From Amycolatopsis jejuensis (lineage in GTDB: Bacteria; Actinomycetota; Actinomycetes; Mycobacteriales; Pseudonocardiaceae): a stretch of DNA of 64,000 nt. The DNA is taken from positions 62,001 to 126,000 of the forward strand of contig NZ_JNYZ01000021.1 of the NCBI RefSeq assembly GCF_000717335.1, read 5' to 3'. Shown here one piece after another: positions 23,799 through 32,708 of this stretch. The stretch's first letter is position 1; each line of letters opens with the position of its first letter. The notes beneath the pieces are model-generated. The model saw nothing but the letters and a program-made list of their open reading frames with translations, made no database searches and was not told the DNA's origin. The translations under genes and the position numbers were made by a program.

Positions 23799-24507
23799 TT
23801 GGGCGCTGTCGGTGTCTGGACACGGTTGGGGTTTGGGCGCGGTTGGGGTTTGGGCGCGGTTGGGGTTTGGGCGCGGTTGGGGTTCGCGCGCCGTCGGGAT
23901 TGAGCGCGGTCGGGGTTGGGGGTTCGGTGGGGTTTGGGCACGGTCGGGATCGGCTGCGGCGCGGCTCGGCCCATGCCGTCCTGGTCGGGCCAAGTCCGAC
24001 CGAACCACCAGCCCAAACCTGGATCTCTCCGACCGGGAGAGGTTGGGGTGAGCCGGGAATGGCTTGGCCGGGTCCGAGCGGTGGTTGGGCGGGGCGAGCC
24101 GAGCAGGATGAGCCTGGCCGGACGAGTCTGGCCGGATGAGGCGAGCCGGGTTGGTGGTTGGGCTGAGTGGGGCGCGGCCACATCAGCCCGGCCGTGCAGC
24201 GAGTGGGCTCGGGTGAACCCGGGCCCACCGTCGACCTAGGCCCGGCCCAACTCAACCCAGGCCGCCCAGCCCGGCCCGACCAACCTGACGCAGCCCGGCT
24301 CAATCCACGCCACCCGGCCCAACCGACCCAGCCCAGCCCAATCCACCCCACCCAGCCCAACCGACCCAGCCCAGCCCAATCCAAAGCAGCCCGACCCGGG
24401 CTCAATCCCAGCCCAGCCCGACCGACCCCCGGCCCAACCCGCTCAACCCCGGCTCAACCCCGGCCCAGCCCGACCGACCCGGCTCAACCCGACGAAACCC
24501 AACCCCC
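23799..24507. other. Strand-asymmetric low-complexity region
   Basis: The plus strand is G-rich up to about 24170 and then becomes almost pure C, A and T (24220-24500, full of CCCAGCCCAA). A 26-bp direct repeat occurs at about 24319 and 24358. Long open frames on the minus strand (Pro/Asn/Arg/Thr-rich) come from the repeats and are not credible genes. Confidence 0.75.
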
Positions 24508-25329
24508 TCAAGCGTGGCTTCTCACCGCCTCCACGATCCATGCCTCCGCGGTCCCCCGCGTTGCCGGTTTCCACGTCACCACCCAGCCTCCATCTGCCCG
24601 TGGCGCTGCCCTGAACTGGTACCTCCCCTGGTCGTTGTCCACCAATCCGAACGCGCCATGCGGGTACTCCGCCAGCACCGCGTCCCGCACTGCCAGATCC
24701 ACCAGCACCGTTCCCAGCCGGGGGCGGGCCACTGCCGAGCGGATGACGTCCAGGTCTCCCCACGCCGCGGGTGGGATCAGGCCGCTGTCGTCCGTCTCGA
24801 TGCGGACTGCCGGGCCTGGGCCGGGCGCGCGGTCGGGCAGGCCGTCGAACACCCAGCCCGGCAGGGCGCTCAGCAGCCCCGACCGCAGGCGCGCGCGGCG
24901 GCCCAGCTTGCTCATCACCGTGGTGTAGTCCGCGTCGCCGAAAAAGCGCACCTCCCACGGTTCGTCGTTCGCCGGGAACAGGCCGGTGACCACGCCCCTG
25001 ATGAAGCCGCCGCGCAGCACGCGGTACAGCCCGAGTTCCTCGGCCGTGACCTCGCCGTCGGCGGCCAGCCCCAGCGCGGCCATCCCGGCCACGAACCGCG
25101 TGTACTGCTCCACCTCCTCGGCCAGCCCGGCGCCGAGCATCGGCCCGAACGACTGCCTGACCTCGTCGGCCAGGCTCAATTCCACGGGCTCCTCCTCGGC
25201 CAGTACGGGCGGGATCTCGAAATGCGGGTCGTAGAACTCCATCACCGAAGGCCGCTGCGGCACCTCGGCGCGCAGCGGTCCGATGACCTCGTCGATGACG
25301 TCGAAGACGACGGGTGCTGAACTGCTCAC
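24508..25329 (-). CDS. Uncharacterised protein under a LexA box
   Basis: The 273-residue protein (GTG start 25329, uncertain) is acidic at first and then mixed alpha/beta. Its C-terminus (GRYQFRAAPRADGGWVVTW) faintly recalls EspG-type ESX-associated proteins, but I do not rely on that. A perfect SOS box, TCGAACTTTTGTTCGA, lies 34-49 bp upstream. This makes it a candidate DNA-damage-inducible gene. The MFS gene upstream is on the same strand but ends before the box, so this gene has its own promoter. Confidence 0.65.
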   Translation of the reverse strand: MSSSAPVVFDVIDEVIGPLRAEVPQRPSVMEFYDPHFEIPPVLAEEEPVELSLADEVRQSFGPMLGAGLAEEVEQYTRFVAGMAALGLAADGEVTAEELGLYRVLRGGFIRGVVTGLFPANDEPWEVRFFGDADYTTVMSKLGRRARLRSGLLSALPGWVFDGLPDRAPGPGPAVRIETDDSGLIPPAAWGDLDVIRSAVARPRLGTVLVDLAVRDAVLAEYPHGAFGLVDNDQGRYQFRAAPRADGGWVVTWKPATRGTAEAWIVEAVRSHA

Positions 25330-25362
25330 CCCCTCATTGAACACCCTGGTACCGACAATTTC

Positions 25363-25378
25363 TCGAACTTTTGTTCGA
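25363..25378. promoter_or_regulatory. LexA (SOS) box
   Basis: TCGAAC-TTTT-GTTCGA is a perfect match to the actinobacterial LexA consensus TCGAAC-N4-GTTCGA. It lies upstream of the minus-strand gene at 24508-25329 and past the end of the MFS gene, so the former is the only target. Confidence 0.85.
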
Positions 25379-25406
25379 ATCACCCGTCGGTGCGCCGAGC
25401 GGTCGG

Positions 25407-26555
25407 TCAGCGGTGCCCGGCCGGGGCCGCCGCGCGCATCGTCGGTGCCAGGAACGACACGGTCACCACCAGCGCGCCGACCACGGCGAGCGTCCAATGC
25501 AGCCCGATTCCGCCGGCCAGCGCGCCGATCAGCACCGGCCCGGTGAGAAACCCCAGGTAGCCGCACGCCGCCACGGCTGCGATCGCCCGGCCCGGCGCGT
25601 CCGGCTGCTTCCGCCCGGCCGCGCTCCACGCGAGGGGAACCATCCCGGACAGCCCGAGCCCGACCACGGCGAACCCGATCACCGCGACGACCGGCACCGG
25701 AACAGCCACGATCAGCGCAAACCCGGCGACGGTGATCCCCGTCGCCACGTGCATGAAGGGGACCACGCCGACGCGCGCCACCACTCGGTCCGCCACCGTG
25801 CGCACCGCGATCATCGTGATCGAGAATGCGAAGTAGCCCAACGAAGCCACCGCGGGCGTCGCGGTCGTGACGTCGCGAAGGTAGACCGCGCTCCAGTCGT
25901 TGACCGTGCCTTCCGCGACGAAACCGCAGAACGCGATCACGCCCAACGGGATCAATGCCTTACCCGGCAAGGCAAACGCAGCCGAGCCCTGTCCACGATC
26001 GGCGCCCGGCAGGAACCTCGACGCCGCGAAAACCGCGACGACCAGCAACGCCGCACCCGCAACCGGGAAGTGCACCTCGATCGGCACCCGCCACGTCTCC
26101 ATCAACGCCGCGACCCCGGACCCGGCGAGCCCGCCGATGTTCCAAAACGCATGGAAGCCGGCGAAAATCGGCCGCTCGTACACCTGCTCGACGCGCGCCG
26201 CATGGGCGTTCATCGACACGTCCAGCAGGCTGTTCCCCACCCCGAGCACCACCAGCGCGGCGACGAACAACGGCAGGTCCGGCGCCAACGCGGCCAGCGG
26301 CAGTCCGGCGCACAACACTGTGGCCCCGAAAAGCACTCCGCGACGGCTGCCGATCTTCGTGATCAACGGTCCCGCGGCCAGCAGCGCAACCACCGAACCG
26401 GCGGCGAGACCGAACAACCCGAGCGCCAGCTCCCCCGCGCTCAGGCCGAGTTTCGTTTGCGCCGCAGGCACTCGCGCCGCCCACGACGCGAACGCCGCAC
26501 CGCACACCGCGAAGACGACCGACACCGCTACGCGCGCACGTCGTGCTTCGTCCAT
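25407..26555 (-). CDS. MFS transporter
   Basis: The 382-residue protein has 12 predicted transmembrane helices, the inter-helix loop ITKIGSRRGVLFGA typical of the superfamily, and the general layout of the YbjJ-like subgroup (SLLDVSMNAHA, FHAFWNIGGLAGS). It probably moves a small molecule by proton antiport; the substrate is not evident. A terminator separates it from topA. No regulator is adjacent. Confidence 0.8.
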   Translation of the reverse strand: MDEARRARVAVSVVFAVCGAAFASWAARVPAAQTKLGLSAGELALGLFGLAAGSVVALLAAGPLITKIGSRRGVLFGATVLCAGLPLAALAPDLPLFVAALVVLGVGNSLLDVSMNAHAARVEQVYERPIFAGFHAFWNIGGLAGSGVAALMETWRVPIEVHFPVAGAALLVVAVFAASRFLPGADRGQGSAAFALPGKALIPLGVIAFCGFVAEGTVNDWSAVYLRDVTTATPAVASLGYFAFSITMIAVRTVADRVVARVGVVPFMHVATGITVAGFALIVAVPVPVVAVIGFAVVGLGLSGMVPLAWSAAGRKQPDAPGRAIAAVAACGYLGFLTGPVLIGALAGGIGLHWTLAVVGALVVTVSFLAPTMRAAAPAGHR

Positions 26556-26574
26556 CCGTCCCCCAGGCGTGAAA

Positions 26575-26607
26575 AGGGGCCACCCGCGCGTGCTTCGGGT
26601 GGCCCCT
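26575..26607 (-). terminator. Terminator downstream of topA
   Basis: AGGGGCCACCC (26575-26585) and GGGTGGCCCCT (26597-26607) pair perfectly with an 11-base loop. It lies 12 bp past the topA stop on the minus strand. Confidence 0.8.
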
Positions 26608-26618
26608 GTGGTGCTTCG

Positions 26619-29444
26619 TTACTTCGTCTTCGTCGCGGTACCCGTCTTCTTGGCAGGCGCCTTCTTCGCCGCAGGCTTCCGAGCAGGCGCCTTACGCTTC
26701 GGCGCCGGGCCCTTCGCCCGCTTCTCCGCCAACAGCTCGGCCCCACGCTCCGCAGTGAGCTCCTCGATGCTGTCGGACTTCCGCAGTGTTGCGTTGTACT
26801 CGCCGTCGGTCACGTACGGGCCGAAGCGACCGTCCTTGACCACCATCGGCTTGCCGGACACCGGGTCGTCGCCAAGCTCCTTCAGCGGCGGACGCGCAGT
26901 GGCTGCCCGACCACGCTGCTTCGGCTCCGAGTAGATCTTCAGCGCCTCTTCGAGCGTGATCGAGAACAGCTGGTCCTCGGTCTGGATCGACCGCGAGTCC
27001 GTGCCCTTCTTCAGGTACGGCCCGTACCGTCCGTTCTGCGCAGTGATCTCGTCGCCCGACTCCGGGTCCTTACCCACCACGCGCGGCAGCGACAGCAGCT
27101 TCAGCGCGTCGTCGAGCGTGATCGTCTCGATTGACATCGACTTGAACAGCGAGCCTGTACGCGGCTTCGGCAGCTTCGCCTTCGCGGCCTTCTTCTGCGC
27201 CGCAGTAGCGTCTTCGGGCAGCTCGGGCTCGGGAAGCAGCTCCGTGACGTACGGGCCGAAGCGGCCTTCCTTCGCCACGATCTCGTGCCCGCTGACCGGG
27301 TCGGTGCCCAGTACGCGGCCTTCCTGCGGCGTCGCGAAGAGCTTCTCCGCGATCTCCGGCGACAGCTCGTCCGGCGGCAGGTCCTCGGGCAGGTTCGCGC
27401 GCTGCGACTCCCCGTTGACCTCGCGCTCCAGGTACGGCCCGTACCGGCCGACGCGCACCACGACCTGGTGCCCCTCGGCGTCGCTGAACATCGGGATCGA
27501 GTTGATCTCGCGCGCGTCGATGCCCTCGACACTGCCGTCGACCAGCTTCTTCAGCCCGCCCAGCCGGCCGACCGACCCCTCGACGCCGAAGTCGCCACCG
27601 AAATAGAACTTCGACAGCCACTCGACGCGGTGCTCGTCGCCGTTGGCGATCCGGTCCAGCTCGTCCTCGAGACCGGCGGTGAAGTTGTAGTCCACCAGCC
27701 GTTCGAAGTGCCGTTCCATCAGGCCGACCACCGCGAACGCGACCCACGAGGGCACCAGCGCGGAGCCCTTCTTCCAGACGTAGCCGCGGTCCTGAATCGT
27801 CTTGATGATCGACGCGTACGTGGACGGGCGGCCGATGCCCAGCTCTTCCAGCTTGCTGACCAGGCTCGGCTCGGAGTACCGCGCGGGCGGCGACGTGGAG
27901 TGGCCGTCGGCGGACAGGTCGCTCGCAGTCAGCTCCTGGTCCTTGGCCAGCACCGGAAGACGGCTCTGCTTGTCGTCGGCCTCGCCACCGGCTTCGGTGT
28001 CGACCGCTTCGACGTACGCCTTCAAGAAGCCCGCGAAGGTGATCGTGCGGCCCGAAGCGGCGAAGGTGCACTCCTCGCCGGTGGCAGCGGTACCGACGAT
28101 GCGTACGGACATCGTGGTGCCCTTCGCGTCCGCCATCTGCGACGCGATGGTGCGCTGCCAGATCATCTCGTAGAGCCGGAACTCGTCGGTGTCCAGCTCT
28201 TTCGCGACCTGACCCGGCGTACGGAAGACCTCGCCCGACGGCCGGATCGCCTCGTGCGCCTCCTGCGCGTTCTTCACCTTGCGCGTGTACTGACGCGGCG
28301 AAGGCGACACGTACTCCTTGCCGTACAGCTGCGTCGCCTGACTGCGCGCGGCGGAGATCGCGGACGCCGACAGCGTCGTGGAGTCCGTACGCATATAAGT
28401 GATGTAGCCGTTCTCGTACAGCTTCTGCGCGACCCGCATCGTGCGCTCCGAGGTGAACCGCAGCTTGCGGCCCGCCTCCTGCTGAAGCGTGGACGTCATG
28501 AAGGGCGCGTACGGCTTACGCGTGTACGGCTTCTCCTCGACGCTCGCGACCTTGAAGTCCCGCTCGCCGAGCGCCTGCGCCAGGGTGCGTGCGTCGGACT
28601 CGCCGAGCACCCGGATGTCCGCAGCGTTGCCCTTGAGCTGACCGTTGGAGTCGAAGTCGCGACCCGTCGCGAGGCGCGCACCGTCGACCGCCACGAGGCG
28701 CGCGGGGAACGTACGCGGCGAAGCGTCGGCGCCCGCGCCAGTGTCCATGGTCGCCGAGATGTCCCAGTACGACGCCGACGTGAAGCGCATGCGCTCACGC
28801 TCACGCTCCACGACAATGCGCGTCGCGACAGACTGGACGCGGCCTGCCGACAGCTTCGGCATGACCTTCTTCCACAGCACCGGCGAGACCTCGTAGCCGT
28901 ACAGCCGGTCGAGGATGCGGCGGGTCTCCTGCGCGTCGACGAGGTCGGCGTCCAGCTCGCGGGTGGCCGCGGCGGCCGCTTGGATGGCCTGCTCGGTGAC
29001 CTCGTGGAACACCATCCGGCGCACCGGCACCTTGGGCTTCAGCGTCTCGAGCAGGTGCCACGCGATGGCCTCGCCCTCGCGGTCGGGGTCCGTGGCGAGG
29101 TAGAGCTCGTCGACGTCCTTCAGCAGCCCCTTCAGCTCGGTGACCTTGGACTTCTTGTCCGGCGTGACGATGTACAGCGGCTTGAAGTCGTTGTCGATGT
29201 CGACGCCGAGACGGGCCCAGGACTCACCTTTGTACTGCGCGGGCACGTCGGCGGCACCGCGGGGCAGGTCCCGGATGTGCCCGACGGAGGACTCGACGAC
29301 GTAGTTGCCGCCGAGGTAAGGGGCGATCTTGCGGGCCTTGGTGGGCGACTCGACGATCACCAGCCGCCGCCGACCGGCACCGTTGCCCCCGGTACCGCTC
29401 TTTTTGGTCCGTGCTCCTGCCACGCTGCCCTGCTCTCCACTCAT
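26619..29444 (-). CDS. topA: DNA topoisomerase I
   Basis: The 941-residue protein has the type IA Toprim domain (RRRLVIVESPTKARKIAPYL, TDPDREGEAIAWHL), the active-site motif GYITYMRTDS with the catalytic tyrosine near residue 350, and the actinobacterial C-terminus: repeated beta-domains (GRYGPYLKKGTDSRS, DGRFGPYVTDGEYN) in place of zinc fingers, ending in a Lys/Ala/Pro tail. It relaxes negative supercoils. An identical arrangement near holB and the helicase exists in M. tuberculosis (Rv3646c). The start ATG 29444 is followed by a 20-residue unconserved leader; ATG or GTG starts inside it are possible. Confidence 0.97.
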   Translation of the reverse strand: MSGEQGSVAGARTKKSGTGGNGAGRRRLVIVESPTKARKIAPYLGGNYVVESSVGHIRDLPRGAADVPAQYKGESWARLGVDIDNDFKPLYIVTPDKKSKVTELKGLLKDVDELYLATDPDREGEAIAWHLLETLKPKVPVRRMVFHEVTEQAIQAAAAATRELDADLVDAQETRRILDRLYGYEVSPVLWKKVMPKLSAGRVQSVATRIVVERERERMRFTSASYWDISATMDTGAGADASPRTFPARLVAVDGARLATGRDFDSNGQLKGNAADIRVLGESDARTLAQALGERDFKVASVEEKPYTRKPYAPFMTSTLQQEAGRKLRFTSERTMRVAQKLYENGYITYMRTDSTTLSASAISAARSQATQLYGKEYVSPSPRQYTRKVKNAQEAHEAIRPSGEVFRTPGQVAKELDTDEFRLYEMIWQRTIASQMADAKGTTMSVRIVGTAATGEECTFAASGRTITFAGFLKAYVEAVDTEAGGEADDKQSRLPVLAKDQELTASDLSADGHSTSPPARYSEPSLVSKLEELGIGRPSTYASIIKTIQDRGYVWKKGSALVPSWVAFAVVGLMERHFERLVDYNFTAGLEDELDRIANGDEHRVEWLSKFYFGGDFGVEGSVGRLGGLKKLVDGSVEGIDAREINSIPMFSDAEGHQVVVRVGRYGPYLEREVNGESQRANLPEDLPPDELSPEIAEKLFATPQEGRVLGTDPVSGHEIVAKEGRFGPYVTELLPEPELPEDATAAQKKAAKAKLPKPRTGSLFKSMSIETITLDDALKLLSLPRVVGKDPESGDEITAQNGRYGPYLKKGTDSRSIQTEDQLFSITLEEALKIYSEPKQRGRAATARPPLKELGDDPVSGKPMVVKDGRFGPYVTDGEYNATLRKSDSIEELTAERGAELLAEKRAKGPAPKRKAPARKPAAKKAPAKKTGTATKTK

Positions 29445-29747
29445 CTCCGCGCCGCCACGGCGGCGCTATCCCCCCGGTCCGGGGGTACTTGCGCCCGCGT
29501 CTTGACCTGTCAGTGTGCACGTCCCGGGCGGCCGCGCAGCGCCGAGGTGCCCTGACGAGCCGCCGGGCCCCTGCCCGTCGGATCGCCGCTGACCTCGGCG
29601 ATGTTTCCACTCCACACCTAGCACGTGATGTCGGACACGTGCCGTGCAGGGTAACCGGTCGGGCTATCGATACCCTCCGTTCGACGGTGGCGGGTCCCCG
29701 CGGGCAAGGGTTCACTTACTGCTCACCCCAGCCGAAAGGAACCCACC
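29445..29747. other. Gap between topA and the protease gene
   Basis: This divergent 303-bp region should hold the promoters of topA and of the protease gene. I found no obvious inverted repeat and no small open frame with a ribosome site. Confidence 0.4.
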
Positions 29748-30563
29748 GTGATCCGCCGACTGGTCGGCACCGCAGTCGCCGTCGCAGCCACGTTTGCGCT
29801 GGTCACGGCCCCCGAGGCGAGTGCGGCGAGCACGTCGTTCTCCGGTGCCGTAGCCCTGTCCAACTGCTCCGGATCGGTCGTGAAACCGGCCGGTACGCCG
29901 CTGGACGCGCCCGCACTGGTGCTGTCGAACGGGCATTGTCTCGAATCCGGGTTTCCGCAACCCGGGCAGGTGATCGTTGACCAGAGTTCGAGCCGCTCGT
30001 TCCAGCTGCTGTCGCCGGACGGGCAGAGCTCGGTGGGCACGGTACGGGCGAAGAAGATCGTCTACGCGACGATGACCGACACGGACGTGTCGCTTTATCA
30101 GCTCACCGACACGTACGCGGGCATCCAGCAGAAATACGGTGTCGCGCCGCTCGAGCTGGTGGGCAGCCACCCACAGGCAGGCACGGCGATCGACGTGGTG
30201 TCGGGGTACTGGAAGCAGATCTACTCCTGCTCGATCGACGGCTTCGTCCACGAACTGCACGAGGGCAACTGGGTATGGAAGGACTCGATCCGCTACACGC
30301 CGGGTTGCGCAACGATCGGCGGCACGTCGGGATCGCCGATCGTCGACCGCGGCACCGGCAAGGTGATCGGCGTGAACAACACGGCCAACGAGAACGGAGA
30401 GCGCTGCACGGACAACAACCCGTGCGAGGTCGACGAGTCGGGCACGGTAACGGTGCGCAAGGACGCGAGGTACGGCGAGGAGACGTACGGCATTCCGGCC
30501 TGCCTGACTCCGGCCAGCGAGGTGAAGCTCGACCAGCAGGGCTGCGCATTGCCGAAACCGTAG
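29748..30563 (+). CDS. Secreted trypsin-like serine protease
   Basis: The 271-residue protein has a signal peptide (RRLVGTAVAVAATFALVTAP, cleaved after SAA) and a chymotrypsin-fold domain with the triad His in LSNGHCLE, Asp in TDTDVSLYQL and Ser in GGTSGSPIVD. Several cysteines (NCSG, GHC, SCSID, PGCATI, RCTDNNPC) should make disulphides, fitting an extracellular enzyme. It resembles V8-like proteases with broad specificity. AAAGGA precedes the start. A repeat region and no gene follows. Confidence 0.85.
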   Translation: MIRRLVGTAVAVAATFALVTAPEASAASTSFSGAVALSNCSGSVVKPAGTPLDAPALVLSNGHCLESGFPQPGQVIVDQSSSRSFQLLSPDGQSSVGTVRAKKIVYATMTDTDVSLYQLTDTYAGIQQKYGVAPLELVGSHPQAGTAIDVVSGYWKQIYSCSIDGFVHELHEGNWVWKDSIRYTPGCATIGGTSGSPIVDRGTGKVIGVNNTANENGERCTDNNPCEVDESGTVTVRKDARYGEETYGIPACLTPASEVKLDQQGCALPKP

Positions 30564-30604
30564 CCGTCCGGGGAGGTTTCACCTCGCCTTGACCGCGTGG
30601 TCCC

Positions 30605-31087
30605 CCGGCCGGGTCCCATCGGCACCGCGACCGCGGCCATCCCGACGGCGCCCAGCCGGGTCCCATCGGCTCCGCGACCATGGCCATCCAGGCGCCGTCC
30701 CGCCATGTCCCGACCGCGCTGCGACCGCAGCCATCTCGATGGCATCCAGCCAGATCCCACCGCAGCGAGACCGACGGCATCCAGCCAGGGTCCCATTGCA
30801 CCGCGACCGAAGCCGTCCTGACGTCGTCAAACCGGCCGGTCCCTACCGGCACCGCGACCGAAGCCGTCACGACGTCGTCCAGCCGGACCCACCGGCACCA
30901 CGACCGAAGCCGTCCCGACACCGTCCGGCCAAACCTCACTGCACCGCGACCGTGGCCGTCACGTCGCCGTCCGGCGGGCCCCCACCGGCACCACGACCGA
31001 AGCCGTCCCGACACCGTCCGGCCAAGTCTCACCGGCACCGTGACCGCACGCATCGACGGCATCCAGCCGGGTCCCACTGCGCCACGG
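30605..31087. repeat. About ten 46-47-bp degenerate tandem repeats
   Basis: The word GACCGAAGCCGTC, with variants, begins at 30629, 30676, 30723, 30769, 30805, 30856, 30902, 30948, 30995 and 31042. The spacing is 46-47 bp except for one 36-bp and one 51-bp step. Each unit also has a GGTCCCACCGGCACCG-like part. Open frames across it are by-products. It fills the gap between the protease gene and the WhiA-like gene. Confidence 0.85.
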
Positions 31088-31214
31088 TGGCGGGACCTTT
31101 CCCTCCGATTTCTCCCCTGATTCTTCTCCGATCCGCCCGTTCGTTGCCCGAAATACCCCTCCCCGGCCTCGAACGGGCAAGCAGCTACCCCACGGCCTCC
31201 AGCACATCAACCAG

Positions 31215-31925
31215 CTACCCCACCGCCTCCAGCAAGTACTGAAGCGGACTCTCCGCCTGCCCGCCCCGCGGCGACTCCCGCCGCTCACCGCCAGCCAACG
31301 CAGGCACCGGCGGCGCCGGTGGCACCTCCGGCCAGGCCCGTTCCGCTCCGGCTGGCGGGTCTCCGATCAGCTCCAGCAGCCCGTCCAGCCTCCGTCGCCC
31401 GTTGACGCGCACCGCGGGCACCTCCGCCCGTGGCCCGAGCAGCCGTGCCTGCACCCCCAGCGGTACCAGCGCCGCCAGCAGTTCCTCGTGCGTTCCCGGC
31501 GCCAGCGGATCGACCCCCAGCAGGTACCCGCCTGCTTCGGGCCGCCCGGCTGCCAGCGCCCACATCCGCAGCATCGCGCCACTCAGCCGGAACCCGGTGG
31601 GTACCGCCTTGCCCGAATCGTCCTCCGCCGGACCGGTGTGCCCTGGCCGGAGCCACGAATCGGCCAGCCCGAGCAGGTCGACCCGGAACGACGTGCGCAC
31701 CTGCGGACGGCCGCACTCGGCCACGCCCACCTGCGCGTCCGCACCACGGCTCCGGCATTCGCGCGCCAGCACCCGCGCCCGCCACGGCTCGTCGACCACC
31801 AGTGACAGCCGCGCCGCCGTGCGGCCGAATCCGGTGATGTGCCCTTGGCAGCACAGCAACCCGGCCAGGTCGGCAAGCCCCGGCCCGGTCGCCTCCGCCG
31901 AGAACAGCGAGATCGTCCGATCCAC
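31215..31925 (-). CDS. WhiA-like protein without the C-terminal HTH, under a LexA box
   Basis: The protein of about 236 residues shows two halves that resemble the LAGLIDADG-like N-terminal domain of WhiA: ADLAGLLCCQGHI and RTAARLSLVVDEPWRARVL, then FRLSGAMLRMWALAAGRP and HEELLAALVPLGVQARLL. WhiA is normally about 325 residues with a DNA-binding C-terminal domain, which is missing here; the C-terminus is a proline-rich tail. The start is GTG 31925, 7 bp after a TATTAT -10 box, so the mRNA is probably leaderless. TAGAAC-N4-GTTCGA lies directly upstream, which suggests control by DNA damage. The WhiA relation is by eye. Confidence 0.6.
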   Translation of the reverse strand: MDRTISLFSAEATGPGLADLAGLLCCQGHITGFGRTAARLSLVVDEPWRARVLARECRSRGADAQVGVAECGRPQVRTSFRVDLLGLADSWLRPGHTGPAEDDSGKAVPTGFRLSGAMLRMWALAAGRPEAGGYLLGVDPLAPGTHEELLAALVPLGVQARLLGPRAEVPAVRVNGRRRLDGLLELIGDPPAGAERAWPEVPPAPPVPALAGGERRESPRGGQAESPLQYLLEAVG

Positions 31926-31931
31926 ATCCGC

Positions 31932-31952
31932 AATAATAGAACACAAGTTCGA
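31932..31952 (-). promoter_or_regulatory. LexA (SOS) box and -10 element
   Basis: On the minus strand, TCGAAC-TTGT-GTTCTA (31952-31937) matches the LexA consensus at 11 of 12 positions. TATTAT (31937-31932) follows and overlaps it by one base. The GTG at 31925 lies where transcription would start. Confidence 0.75.
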
Positions 31953-31990
31953 TTGGACGCGAGGGCTACGCGGAGGTTTTTTCCGGACAC

Positions 31991-32578
31991 TCAGCGTGGC
32001 GCAGGCGGGACCACCAGCTGCTGGCACCCCGTCGCCCGCTTCCCGGCGGCAGACAGGTCCGGGGTCGCGTCGAGACCCTTGAGGACGTCGAGGCGGGAAA
32101 CCGCGTCGATGGCCGTCCTGGCGTCGCCGAGCGCGGTCTGTGTGGCGTCCGGGCCGTTGGCTACGTCGAGCTGGTGGCGTACGTCGTCGGCGCGCTTGCG
32201 CACGGACGCGAACTGCCCCAGCAGATCCGCCCGCGCCTTCTCCCCGCCGGGCAACGGCGCCGGGCCAACGCGGTCCAGTCCGGAAACGGTCTCGTCGATC
32301 CCGTCGACCACGGACGACAGCAGTCTGCTCGACGTGCGGGTGGCCTGTGCCGTGGAACTGGGGTCGATCGCAGGCAGGTTCGCCAATGCGCGAACCAGAT
32401 GCGTGACGGCACCGCAGTATCCGTCGGCCCATCTCGCAGCCGGATCGGCTTGACCTGCGGCGTCCGCGTGCCCGCCGGAGCGAACCTCCGCGGGCGGCTG
32501 GTGCCCGCACCCCGCGAGGCTGATCCCGATTCCCGTTGCCAGCACGGCTAAACCGGTCCACCGCGGCCGCACCCGCAC
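31991..32578 (-). CDS. Lipoprotein of unknown function
   Basis: The protein of about 195 residues has a basic start, a hydrophobic segment and the lipobox SLAGC near residue 21. The mature domain is helical (ADGYCGAVTHLVRALANLPA, GLDRVGPAPLPGGEKARADL), with a second cysteine near the end (RATGCQQL). GAGGAGGA precedes the tandem GTGs at 32578 and 32572. It is downstream of hppA on the same strand but separated by a terminator, so it is probably transcribed alone. Confidence 0.7.
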   Translation of the reverse strand: MRVRPRWTGLAVLATGIGISLAGCGHQPPAEVRSGGHADAAGQADPAARWADGYCGAVTHLVRALANLPAIDPSSTAQATRTSSRLLSSVVDGIDETVSGLDRVGPAPLPGGEKARADLLGQFASVRKRADDVRHQLDVANGPDATQTALGDARTAIDAVSRLDVLKGLDATPDLSAAGKRATGCQQLVVPPAPR

Positions 32579-32661
32579 CCCTCCTCCTCGTCGAAGCCCG
32601 TGCCTTCCGCACCGTACCGATACCGCTCCCGCCCGCAACTCGCCCCATGCCGTGACATGGA

Positions 32662-32694
32662 CGGGCCCGGTACGCACAAGGCGTACCGGGCCCG
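32662..32694 (-). terminator. Terminator after hppA
   Basis: Arms of 14 bp (32662-32675 and 32681-32694; CGGGCCCGGTACGC and its complement) pair perfectly around ACAAG, 15 bp past the hppA stop. Confidence 0.85.
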
Positions 32695-32708
32695 AATGGA
32701 GCAACGAC

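Noticed and set aside
23545..24405. Long Pro/Arg/Asn/Thr-rich open frames on the minus strand
   Set aside because: All three minus frames stay open because of the 16-bp repeat; there is no ribosome site and no family resemblance.
30293..31288. Open frames across the 47-bp repeats
   Set aside because: Trp/Arg/Gly-rich repeats read from a drifting period; no conserved protein pattern.
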